Made by a program: the position numbers and the translations under genes | In this document: one piece after another, positions 1-9,720 of the stretch | Numbering within the stretch: position 1 is the stretch's first letter | Layout: every line of letters begins with the position of its first letter | Notes under the pieces: generated by a model | Database searches by the model: none | What the model saw: the letters and a program-made list of their open reading frames with translations, nothing else | Told to the model about the DNA's origin: nothing | NCBI GenBank assembly: GCA_963920765.1 | Contig: OY987244.1 | Span: 1,924,501-1,988,500, forward strand | Direction of reading: 5' to 3' | Length of the DNA: 64,000 bases | DNA from: Ulota crispa | Lineage: Eukaryota; Streptophyta; Bryopsida; Orthotrichales; Orthotrichaceae

Positions 1-513
1 TTGTGCATGAAGTGGCTAGGTCATTTTGTACATGCTATAGGTTTCTTCCTCTAGGCATGGTGCTTTTGAAGACCCCATCTAACATCAAGGTTTACTTCAA
101 AGACTCTCTTATATCAGAAAATCTACATTGTGAATAGAGTAGAGTTTTTGATAAGGTTAAGGTAGCTACCAAGCCGTGCATACCGTCTTCCTTAGTAGTT
201 AATAGAAAATTTACATAAAATAGTGTACCCTATGGGTTGATCTTTTTACCTCTAGTTTTTATAAGTATTAAGGTCATCTATACATTGAGGCAGTTTTTTT
301 TCGTACACTATACCAATTGTAATATGATTAGGGTTTCTTAAAGCACCTCTGGGAGTTGGATTCTCTTCTGATGTAGAACCGTGAATAGCCAGCACTTTGG
401 GGGCTATAAGAAACTCTTGGTGAGATGAGCTTGTAGCTAGTAATTTGTTTGCCAGGCGACAGGGGCACTTCCCTGGCAACAATGTTAGAGTTCTGAATTT
501 GGCTTGGATGCAG
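1..513. other. left-edge stretch, probable intron of the oxygenase gene
   Basis: No exon could be assigned here with confidence. The first exon that joins the downstream reading frame starts at 514 and needs one leading base from an earlier exon. The family has roughly 100 more N-terminal residues, which must lie in this stretch or upstream of the window. A short open stretch near 450-480 reads RRQGHFPGNN, faintly like the conserved F-x-G-x-N segment that precedes the exon-514 sequence in relatives. Its splice phase does not fit, so it is not called. Confidence 0.4.
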
Positions 514-2675
514 ATGTGTTACCTGGATGGCAAGAGACCATGGATTATTACTACAGCGAGCTCATGTAAGTTACCAATTCACATTTTCTGTGGTCTATAT
601 ATATTTACCTCAAAGCAATCATAATGGTCAAGGAAGAAACCAATATCTTACAAGATTGAACAATGGAGTTGTTTCTGAAAGCTACTGCATACTGGAATCT
701 CTAATTTTCAGCGTGGGCACGTAGGGGGCTAAGCTAGCGAGAGATGCAGAAATACAGGATACGAAAACTCTGAGAAAATAAGGTTTTTGCTCTTATTGGT
801 GGCATTAATAGTCACCAAATTTGAAATTTAGGAATCTATCGTTAAGGGTTTCTCGATTGATAGCGTTAGCACTCAACCTAGAAGAGACCTACTTCGAGAA
901 GCCGGGCATCACTGATGATTCTATGGCCAGTCTGCGGCTCCTCCATTATTCTGGTGAGCCCCATTTCTAGACCTCACCTTGTCACATGGTAACATAGTAC
1001 ACCTTCGTTTTTTTTCTACAACTAGGGTTCAAGGTTTGTGCTTGGTTCGTTTTCTTTGATTTTCAGCTTCATTTTCAACTGTTTAAGATTCTTACAGAAA
1101 AACCTTACAAAGAAACCTGGAGTATGCAGCGGAGAAATCGAATATCGAGCTTGGACTATATGGAACCGGTGCTCACTCTGATTATGGCTTGATTACTCTT
1201 CTTGCCACGGATGACGTCCCGGGCCTCCAGGTTCAGAATTCGTACATTTCCTATCAGAGCAAATTTCCCCCTTAAATACTCAAAGATATCTGCACATTAA
1301 ATGACCAACTTGATTGATGATATTCTGAACGATAAAATTCAAATGTAGCCAAATTATATACCACTAGAACCAGTGAAGAACATGATGTTGATTTTTTTTA
1401 AATTCAAAAATCGATTAAAAGATATCCCATTTGACCTATACTCAACTGCTAAAATATAAATGAGACGTCCAATTGGGTCTTCTGGATCCTTTGAGATGGG
1501 ATTCCAGTTATGCGTAGCATTTTCTTGACTATTGCAAGCGACTGTATTAATAACACAACTGGTGTTGCTACTAACAGATATGTAGAGATAAAGATGCAAG
1601 GCCCCAGGTATGGGAGGAGGTTCCACCAATGAAGGGGTGCGTGACGTATACCAAGGTCCTGATTCTCTTTTTACAGTTACTGGAAGTTGTCTCTGTGGTG
1701 TGATATTTTTGACAAGTGTCCTGTTTTCAGGGCTTACATTGTGAATTTGGGAGATATGCTTGAGAGGTGGAGTAATGGACTCTTTCGGTAATCCAGACTT
1801 CCTTCTCATGTGGATACTCTCCATGTATGGTTTTGAGCTGGATTCCCTTTCTAGGACTGAAATGTGCTTAGTGTAGAATCCTTGTACCTTACAGTGTCCA
1901 CTGATTTTGTGGCTGCAGTTCAACCCTTCATCGAGTAATAAATAAACTGGGAGTGGAACGATACTCGGTAATATTCCATATTTCAAATATCGCTCCCTCG
2001 TTGGTTCAATTTAATATCTACTCTCCCTTGAAAGTGTACAGACCTTGTAATCCATAAGTTCTTTGCTAAGCACACGTCCTTTTTATTGGTTGTATTGCAG
2101 ATACCCTTCTTCTTTGAGACCAATTATGACTGTTGGGTGGAATGTTTCCCAACCTGCTGTTCAGAGGTCAATCCTCCCAAGTAAGTGGCGACCGTTATGT
2201 GGTTCCGTTTTTTTAAGCATACGGAGAATGCACTTTTGAATTACCGTACCAATTTTCTGTTCCTACTTGAGGCTCCCAAATTTGATCCCTCAAATACCAG
2301 CAACGTTTGGAGAATGGAAACTTTCTTAGTTTTGCTTGCTTTTGTGTGCACCCTCTCTACTTATAGAAGTACTGATATACTATCTACGTGTCTTTCTAGG
2401 TAGCGTACAGTATTTTAGAGGCTGGCTACGCTTCTCGTGCATCCACTAGTGATTTTTTCTTGTGGTCTTACAGTTACCTTTATCGTATAGTGCTCTTTCC
2501 AGTTATCTTAGAATCCTCAAACTCTTGGTTGTTTAAATTACTTGATTCCAACAATCTTTGATTGCACTTGTGACTATATGAAAAATGACACCCTCCTCCC
2601 GTTTTCTACAGATATCCACCCATGACAAGTGGTGAGCACCTTCTGATCAGGTTTAAAGAGACGTACAAACTTTGA
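514..2675 (+). CDS. 2-oxoglutarate/Fe(II)-dependent oxygenase, 5'-partial, 8 exons
   Basis: Exons 514-565, 832-953, 1130-1230, 1578-1636, 1731-1787, 1919-1967, 2101-2180 and 2612-2675 all have GT..AG borders and join without a phase break to about 193 residues ending in TGA at 2673-2675. Seen: DVLPGWQETM, LIALALNLEETYFEKPGI, LRLLHYS, GAHSDYGLITLLATDDVPGL (first His and Asp ligands), MKGAYIVNLGDMLERWSNGL, STLHRV (distal His ligand), ERYSIPFFFE (Arg/Ser of the 2-oxoglutarate site) and NPPKYPPMTSGEHL near the C-terminus. This is the plant 2OG-Fe(II) oxygenase superfamily, closest in my reading to the Arabidopsis At3g46480/At3g46490/At3g46500 type. Such enzymes couple 2-oxoglutarate decarboxylation to oxidation of a small molecule; the substrate cannot be told from sequence. 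All catalytic residues are present, so the gene looks functional. The N-terminal third is not seen. Confidence 0.93.
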
Positions 2676-3066
2676 CTCTGGCATTACTTAGTGGAGCAAG
2701 GAGTTTCAGGTGACCCATATCGGTAGTATGAAGTACAGCTTGCAACGTCTCGAGTTTTTCCCTCAAAGCTCTGACCAGTGGCACGTTCTTCAAGTTGATA
2801 CTGAGTCCAACCCTCGGCAAAATGAGATTGAGTAGCAAAAGTAGTAGCTGTGTGTATTTTGTAAGCTTATTCAGGTCTCCTTGTAAAATGCCCGTTGGCT
2901 GATAAAACTAAAGGACTTTTTCAAGGTTTCGGTGTTGCTCGTGCTTTTCAATTGACGAAGTGATGGGTGATAGCACCTTCCCATCAAATCAGTATCAATT
3001 TATCTGCATTTAGCGCGAGAATTAGCTTACTGGTGGAGCCCGCTTAAACACTTCGAAGGTCAAACC
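2676..3066. other. 3' flank of the oxygenase gene
   Basis: Moderate-GC sequence directly after the stop codon, probably 3' UTR or proximal flank. No clear AATAAA signal, repeat or further exon was seen. Confidence 0.4.
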
Positions 3067-3217
3067 TTAACCCCTTCAGTGCCCTTTTCTGAATTTTTTC
3101 ATATTTCGGCTTCTGCACAAATATGTGGTTTCTCTCAATTTCACCAAAATGGTCATAAACGAAAGATGATTTTGAAAAGTCCTCCAGATCTTGAACTGTG
3201 GAGCGCGTAGGGTTTAA
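3067..3217. mobile_element. possible short TTAA-flanked MITE
   Basis: TTAA at 3067 followed by CCCCTTCAGTGCCC, and GGAGCGCGTAGGGT followed by TTAA at 3214-3217. The two ends are weakly complementary (CCCCTTCAGTGCCC against ACCCTACGCGCTCC). The 151-bp size and TTAA flanks fit the TTAA element set of this window, but the inverted repeat is poor. Confidence 0.33.
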
Positions 3218-4026
3218 CGGATGTGTCCTTTGATCAGGTACGTTTTATCTGGTAGTTTAGAGGTCAGGGTTTTAAGGTTTATGTACTGCAGCTTTTCTGC
3301 TACCTGGACTTAACTCTCCAGTGGCTTTTCGAGGACCAGATGTAGCTGGCTTGTACTACACCCAATCCAGCTTTATGGACATTGTTGGCGAAAGCAATTG
3401 TTACTGACCTTGACCGTAATACCAGTTTCGTGGTAAGCAACCTCGTTGGAAAGTGCTCTGCCTTGTTAAATTCATTACTTGAAGTGTGGTACTCGTGCTT
3501 CATGTTAGATTTTGGGAGACTGTAGCTCACTTTGTGTAATTTGTGCAATCATTGATGCTGTGCTTTAGCTTGGTTGTACAGTACACCGACCATGCAGGTG
3601 ATAAATTTCGCCTTTGAGTGCTTTTTTTCTTTTTGTTTTTTTTCTTTTCGGTTCCCCGAGAGAGACTAAGAGTGGCTTTGGAACTCCAAACCTGCATTAG
3701 GCACTGACATTGGAAACTGGTGAGACTTTTGAGTTGCTTCTTCGTTGGCTCCTGCTTTGTTGTTGTCAACAAGCTTTCTCAGTTGTCTTTACAGTATGGC
3801 AGGGACTTCCATAACGGCCACCCGAAATCTTAAATACGTGTACAAGGACTTCTAAATCTTAGATTACAAAAAGCACAGCATGATTTAAGCATGCAGGTGT
3901 TTTAGCAAACAATGTAGATGAGACTAGTATATAGCTTGTTGGTCTCTATTTGCTGGAATATCTTGCTTGACTTGCTTAATAATATTATGTGACATTGTCA
4001 TTCAAAGTTTGCTGGTTTGGTTTGCA
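3218..4026. other. intergenic, nothing recognised
   Basis: No splice-consistent coding potential or repeat was seen. A T-rich tract lies at about 3624-3652. Short open frames on both strands match nothing I know. Confidence 0.4.
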
Positions 4027-4246
4027 TTAACTCCTGAATGGCCCATCGGCCATTTGTGGCTGTATGTACAGCCGTATTTTAGTTGCTCTGACGGTTTTCC
4101 AAAAAAAATCATGCACCCACCATCGTACAACCCTTCAATATGTATGGTTGTAACACTTAATTTCTAGCTAATTCAAACTTCTGAATATTGGTTGCGACAA
4201 TATTTGGTACCGTATCTCTAGAGCCCAAGGGCCCTTCAGTGGTTAA
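4027..4246 (+). mobile_element. TTAA-flanked MITE, small family (copy 1)
   Basis: TTAA at both ends. The left end reads CTCCTGAATGGCCC and the right end GGGCCCTTCAGTGG. The 220-bp interior is shared with copies at 25489-25721 (same strand) and 24241-24441 (opposite strand); shared pieces include ATGCACCCA, GGTTGTAACACTTAATTTCT and GGTACCGTA...TCTAGAGCCCAAGG. There is no coding capacity. The TTAA duplication with CCC-type ends points to the piggyBac superfamily. Confidence 0.75.
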
Positions 4247-4980
4247 TTAGAAAAACTAATATCTCTCTTATGCATTTGCTCTAGTGTTGGTACTGATGTT
4301 CGGTGGGTCCTTTTTCAATGAAACTTTGAATCTTCATAACTTTTGCACAGAGTATGCAAAAGACGCATTCTTTGGTGCGTTGGAACTCTAGTTTACTTTG
4401 TAACAAGGAACATCAATGAAACAAAAAAGCACTCACTTGACCAGTTCAAGGAAAGAAGAAGTGCTCAGGGTCAAAAGGGGCGAAGGATTTTGGCTGTTCC
4501 TGTCGCAGACACAATTTAGACGCCGACCATGGCGAGGTAAGGACAGAAGGCAGACAGCTGGGGTGTGGACCTTGCAGGGTAGGCGAGTTGCTTCAGAAGG
4601 CGCAGGACGAGGGAGCTGCGGCGATGGGAGGTTGTTATTGGCAGGACTGAGCAACTCTCCCGACAACTGCTGCTTTTGCTGCCTCGCTGCTTCTTGTTTG
4701 TTGCCAGGGCCACACAAGTCAAAGCAGCTTGTTTGGAACGGATGACAAAATAAAATATATTTTTGGAGTATTGGGGGACAATCACTTTGCTCAAGGTTCT
4801 ATGTGTTGTTCTAATGTTGTTCTATTAAAGGTTATCTCTGTAGGCAACCAGGGTTTTTTTTTTTTTTGGCAAAAATTTGTCTAAATCTTACCTCAAATTT
4901 TCACTCATAACATTTAGTAGCTTGAAGAGAGGCTGCCTTTCCCTCTCTTCAAGTATCATCCACGAACTTCATCTTGACAA

Positions 4981-4984
<4 letters not shown>
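4247..4984. other. intergenic with a GC-richer island and possible polyadenylation signal
   Basis: Positions 4400-4740 are GC-rich relative to their surroundings and open on both strands, but no protein family or splice pattern was recognised. AATAAA occurs at about 4748 and could end a non-coding or unannotated transcript. A T-run of about 14 lies at 4853-4866. Confidence 0.35.
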
Positions 4985-5072
<88 letters not shown>

Positions 5073-5073
5073 A

Positions 5074-5104
<31 letters not shown>

Positions 5105-5126
5105 GTATATATATATATGTATATAT
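4985..5126. repeat. compound (AT)n(GT)n(AT)n microsatellite
   Basis: A (TA)n block of about 66 bp is followed by a (GT)n block of about 40 bp with one A interruption, then a second, imperfect AT block. Open frames across it are simple-repeat artefacts. Confidence 0.97.
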
Positions 5127-5256
5127 TTTTGTTTTATTTTTTATTTTATTTTTTGACATGGTCTGGCCCCCACATCAACGTATGTGTACTAAGCTAAGCC
5201 TCTCTTTCATAAACTTTATGACAAATTCAGCCAAATGTCCCCATAGCTAAAGATGG

Positions 5257-5403
5257 GTGTGGAATATTCCACACTATTTCATCTGGTGGATGAAATGGTG
5301 TGGAATATTCCACACCGTTTCATCTGTAGAGAGGGCAGCACCTGGTAGCGCTACTGAATGTTATGGTCCTCTTAGCTACTGATGGGTGTGGAATATTCCA
5401 CAC
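5257..5403. repeat. triplicated perfect palindrome GTGTGGAATATTCCACAC
   Basis: The 18-bp palindrome occurs at 5257-5274, 5298-5315 (20 bp with flanking G/C) and 5386-5403. The first two are joined by a smaller inverted repeat (TTTCATC/GATGAAA), so 5257-5315 can fold as a composite hairpin. The third sits in a partial duplication of the neighbourhood: GCTACTGAATGTTATG recurs near 5349 and 5440. Confidence 0.9.
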
Positions 5404-6210
5404 TCTTCAATTGGAGGGAGGGCAGGCCTGCTGAGTGCTACTGAATGTTATGCTAGCACCCATAACACTGAAAAAATACTGTGAAAAAATGGATGAAATT
5501 GCCAAATTTCTCCTCAAACCAACACCAAATTTGCCATATTTTAGATAAGGTTTACAAATGTTACTAAATTTATGGATGAACTAGCACATGTCAACAATTC
5601 TATCCACTTCTGTCCATTTTTTCCTTACCTGCTTGCATTGTTGGGTGCGGGTCGCTCTACTCTTGTAAAATGAAAAAACAAACCTTGCAGGCAAGACCAC
5701 ACCAAAAGGAACCCGCATTTCAAAATGGCGTTTTGTAAAAAGAAAAGGTGGAGGCACTTACTTCTTTGCGTAAAAGTAGATCCCTCGAGTTTCTACACTC
5801 ATGTTGATATCCCATTTGAAACCGGTTGTTTTGAGATTTTAGAAATTGTTGTCTCCTCCAGAATCTTGCTTTTGAATGGCGGTTTTTGTCTATGTGACCC
5901 TGACATGTGAAGACTAAAAACCGCCGGTTTGAAAAAAACCTAAAAGATGAGTATGTAGATTTGAGGGACCTATAGTTATAAAGAAAAGTTAAGTGTTTGC
6001 CATTTGTCTTTTTCCAGACTCCGTTATAAAACGCTGGTTTTGTCTTGGTCTTCTGGTGGGGGCTGTCCTTGTGTGCAGGAGTAGCAAACAGCAGACCCTG
6101 CAGACCTGCAGCTCGGCTTCCCAAACGCCGTTGCCGGAGGCTTGTTGTGCTCCTTGTCGTCCATTCCCGGGCAGTATTCACATTTCTTGGGAGCCCTTTG
6201 GTTACTTACT
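5404..6210. other. intergenic with a short hairpin, no gene recognised
   Basis: Positions 5879-5926 form an inverted repeat, GGCGGTTTTTGTCT against AGACTAAAAACCGCC. A related motif, CGCTGGTTTTGTCT, recurs at about 6030, and ATGGCGTTTTGT at about 5724, suggesting a decayed foldback element. A 153-codon frame on the minus strand (5720-6181) resembles no family I know. Confidence 0.35.
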
Positions 6211-6544
6211 ACATGAATATTGCGTTTAGGTTGACCCACATTAATTTCTCAACATTTTACACTACATACATAAATACATAAATATTTACAGATTTTACAA
6301 TAATTTTCATTGATAATCATTGCAATAAGTAATTTTTAGAGGATTTGACAACAACAACTAAGGTGTGGAAAACAAATTAGTGGAGTCCAAGTTGTCAGCC
6401 ATGTAAAATCTGAATATCTACATAGTTGCATGCGCCTTCAAATGACCAAGCAATGAGTCATGAGGTAATTATCTAGGGTAAGACAACCCAATTGTCAAGT
6501 CAATCTAAATGCAGTATTTATTATAGATATAAACTCTGTAAAGC
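6211..6544 (+). repeat. dispersed repeat, copy A (partner at 9412-9720)
   Basis: Diverged direct copy of 9412-9720. Shared blocks include TTTAGGTTG, GACATTTTACACT/AACATTTTACACT, AATAATCATTG, TCCAAGTTGT and GAGTCATGAGGT. The two copies lie 3.2 kb apart. This copy stops at the TTAA element at 6545, which probably inserted into it. The type of repeat is unknown. Confidence 0.7.
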
Positions 6545-7438
6545 TTAACCCTTTAATGACCACACACATTTTCACGAAACCATTAGAAATTGGGATAGTA
6601 AACTTGGATTTGCATTCGAATCAATTATGGACCCAATTTTAATAATCCAACTGTACAAATGAGAAGTACACCTTCTTTACTATAAAGCATCAAAATTGCA
6701 ATTAGATCTACCATTGGAGATGAAATATTATAATGATTGAGTGAGTTGTAGGCAAGAATTCTCTAGTTTTCATGCTTCTATAGTTTTGGATCTTACTGCT
6801 TCATACAAGCTTTGCTTGAGAAGAGCCATAAATTTCTAAAAAGTTGGGTTTCCCGCCTTTCCAATAAGACTAGTTTCACTCAAAATAAACAAAAATAGCA
6901 ATCACAAGGTGTAGCTAAGTGGACAAAAAGGGTCAAAAATCCCACTTTCTTCACTACCCTAAAACATTTTTACAAGAAACTTGATAAATGCTATGGAAAA
7001 TCCATTTGGTGAAGACAGTAAAGAATTGGCCTCAAATGTAAAACAACTTGTTTTTTTAATGAAATGATAGCATCATTTCAATAGATTTTCAAATACTACA
7101 ATTTTACTAATATTGTATAGGAAACCAATACAAGTGTATTTCTTGATCAATCTGAAATTTTTTAGGATTGCATAATTGAAATGTGGCATCCTTCTTGGAT
7201 GTTTAATGTATTGTGTTGTTGCTTTGATCCATCTTTGACTATATGTGAATACGCATTTTGAGGCCATGCCATATAAACACCATTATTTATGAATTCACAT
7301 ACCCGATTCCATTGTTGTTTTTTTGATTGGATGCAAAAATCTTGTGATCACAAGCATTTTGACCAATTTCCAAATTGTTAGGTGATTTTACTCTATACGC
7401 CAAAAACCACTCTGGTTCGGTGGTCTCTAAAGGGTTAA
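6545..7438. mobile_element. TTAA-flanked element, 0.9 kb
   Basis: TTAA at both ends. Terminal inverted repeat CCCTTTAATGACCACA on the left against CCCTTTAGAGACCACC on the right. The AT-rich interior has no coding capacity. It abuts and probably interrupts the repeat copy to its left. Non-autonomous piggyBac-like element by its ends and TTAA. Confidence 0.75.
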
Positions 7439-8091
7439 CCTACATCTGACAAACATTGCTAAGGGAAAATCCTTGGACGTCAACAAAGTTTGCAAAGATT
7501 CAAGGCGTTTACCAGAGTTAGTAAAGTATGTTCCCATATTGCCAAACAAATTTTTTTGCCAATCACTTCCAATCCTTCATTAAGGAGAAAAACTTTGTGG
7601 TGGGTTTCTAAATGAGGAAGCGTGTTTCCGAAATTGGTCGATTAGCATTGCACGTCTATTTTTTTGCTTTGAGCGCATGTAAATTCTAATGCCTAATTTC
7701 TTTATTTCTTGAACATTGCACACTGACATGCATGGATTAATCCTTGTCAACGTTTCATCATATATCCTTCGAATTGGTAAGGCCAACCACGCATGAAAGT
7801 CTGCTTTACATATACTATTTTTTTTAATCTAACTTTCTATTATTTTTATCTTTTTTTTTGAGGTAGAGTTCGGCAAATTTGGCTAGATTTGTGAACACTG
7901 TTTGTGGAGACTAGCAATGCATGGGTCTGGGGATTGACAACACGGTTGAGAACTTGAATACGCCCAACTTTCCTCACTTTTTCTCTCAGGTAGGGGACAC
8001 TCAAAAGTCTTTTGTCTTCTACTTTGCACATGAAAAAAGAGGTTTTGAATGTACCAAGGAAAGCTTTATTGGCTGTGGACCGCACGGAGGA

Positions 8092-8186
8092 GGCTCCATA
8101 ACATTGTTCACCAGCTTTGATTCCTCCCCTTAGCCGTGGAGGAATATGCCTCCCTATATATCTGGGAAGGTTTTAGTTATAAATTC
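8092..8186 (+). repeat. dispersed repeat with TATA-like core (partner at 51869-51970, minus)
   Basis: About 95 bp shared with the reverse complement of 51869-51970: CTCCATAACATTGTTCACCA, then CCGTGGAGGAATAT, CTCCCTATATA and TTTAGTTATAAA. CTCCCTATATA resembles a plant core promoter. The parent element is unknown. Confidence 0.7.
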
Positions 8187-8579
8187 TGAAAGTTGATTGG
8201 TTCTCTGCCAAAATTTGCAAATGGCATTTGTTGGGGATCCTCATATTGGGAGAGCAAAAGGGAACCCCCCAATGAAAATTAACAATGTTATGTCCTCATT
8301 TAGAGAAGGTACCCTCGGGGCATCTTCATTCCAAACTAAGCATTTAGGCTCAATAACGGCAATTACAAAGCTTTGTTGTGTGGTCTCAAGTGATGCAAGC
8401 GACACGGTGGCTCCTATGACCCAATGTACATCAATAGAGAGAAATGTAAACTCTATTTTTGTTAAGGTTTTTTGGCACAATCTCTATTTCTAATTTGCAA
8501 AGTAGTCATCATTTCTTTTTACAACAATCTATAGAGCAATTTGAAGAACTCTTGAGGGCTGTTGAAACTACCAAGTGTA

Positions 8580-8705
8580 GTCTAGACTTTGTTGTCCCCT
8601 TCAAGATCATGTCCCACATGCAAGGTGCATTGGATCAAGTTAGCAATTCTCAAGCTAGGACCCACCGTGAGAGTGTCATTACAAAGTCGATATACGTGCT
8701 AGATT
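8580..8705 (+). repeat. dispersed repeat, possibly coding-derived (partner at 20885-21000, minus)
   Basis: Shared with the reverse complement of 20885-21000. Conserved blocks include AAGATCATGTCCCACATG/AAGATCATATCCCGTATG, CAATGCA, CTCAAGC and CCACCRTGAGAGTGT. The plus frame here reads MSHMQGALDQVSNSQA. The open copy here suggests a once-coding repeat, but no family was recognised. Confidence 0.6.
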
Positions 8706-9411
8706 GACAATTATTTCTAGAGGTTTGAAGAAGTTTGAGTAGGTACTTTACTCAATAAGCAAGTCAAAGTGCTACAAAGGCAAAGCTTCTCATAACATAG
8801 TTGTTTGTTTGATTAACTGAATGTAAAAGTTACTACAAAATTACAGATTTCTCTTATGAGGGTTTTGAGTTCTATCGAGAAATGATCAAATGAGAGGCAT
8901 TTAACCATGTCCCACATCCTAATTCTAGAAGTCTTATCTCAATGCCAACTCTCAGCATTGTTGCATAGTAAATACGAAAAACTAATTGTTGAACGACTGC
9001 GTGAGCAATCAATGTAAGTCAATTGTTAGGACCTGGTTCCTAAGTTGGCTTTTTGCTTTTGGGACATTTGGGCTTTGAAACAAATATCCTTTGTTTGATG
9101 CTAAAAGATTCTAGAAAGACTACCATTCAAGAATTTTTCAGTGAACCTAAACCTGGGAATCTGAATCACAATATGAAGCTAGAAATCCCAGTTTTCAAGT
9201 TCTCTCAACCAATTGGATTTGGTCAACGTTTAATGGGACTTGGGGACATAGATTGAAGAGCCTCTAAGAAAATCCAAATGATTATAAAATGTGCGTCAAA
9301 CTTCTGCCTTGATTCAAAACTCAAGGTATGTTGATGGCATTCGCACAAGACCCAATTTGGGAGATAGACCGCCCCTCTGCAAAAAGGGGGAGGCCGGAGT
9401 CAAAGCCTACA

Positions 9412-9720
9412 CTGAATACTGAGTTTAGGTTGTTCCGCACCAATTTCTTGACATTTTACACTTGATCAATAAATTGATGCTATAATAATTTTTATCAATA
9501 ATCATTGTAACGAATAATTTTCAAAGGGCTTGGCAACAACGACAAAGTTGCAGAAAATAAATTAATAGTGTCCAAGTTGTAAGCCATATGTAATTCAAGT
9601 ATTTTGAGAGTTGTATGCGTCTCCAAGTGACTAAATGAGGAGTCATGAGGTGGTAAGGTCACCTAATAATCATAGCAACTTAAACACAATATTTAGTGTA
9701 AATTCTTCAATTAGCCCAAA
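9412..9720 (+). repeat. dispersed repeat, copy B (partner at 6211-6544)
   Basis: Diverged direct copy of 6211-6544, about 300 bp. It continues past the point where the other copy is broken by the TTAA element (AAAGCTTGTTACAC here against AAAGCTTAACCC there). Confidence 0.7.

Larger units (their letters stand above)
7439..9411. other. AT-rich spacer with two dispersed repeat fragments
   Basis: No gene recognised. Open frames at 7921-8133, 8197-8493, 8459-8707 and 9053-9256 are short and match nothing I know. Two pieces recur elsewhere in inverted orientation and are listed separately (8092-8186 and 8580-8705), so this stretch is probably a decayed repetitive element. Confidence 0.4.

Noticed and set aside
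450-480. RRQGHFPGNN as an upstream exon of the oxygenase
   Set aside because: The similarity is slight and no GT donor gives the phase required by the exon at 514.
1354-1986. 210-codon open frame on the minus strand
   Set aside because: It lies antisense to four well-supported exons and their introns of the oxygenase gene. The plus strand has conserved motifs and splice sites, and this frame has none.
4416-4794. Overlapping open frames on both strands in the GC-richer island
   Set aside because: All are short and low in complexity (arginine, serine and glutamine rich), with no recognisable domain and no splice partner.
4877-5250. Open frames rich in Tyr-Ile, Cys-Val and Thr-His repeats
   Set aside because: Translation of the AT/GT microsatellite.
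5720-6181. 153-codon minus-strand frame
   Set aside because: No family resemblance, and the underlying DNA looks like a decayed inverted repeat.
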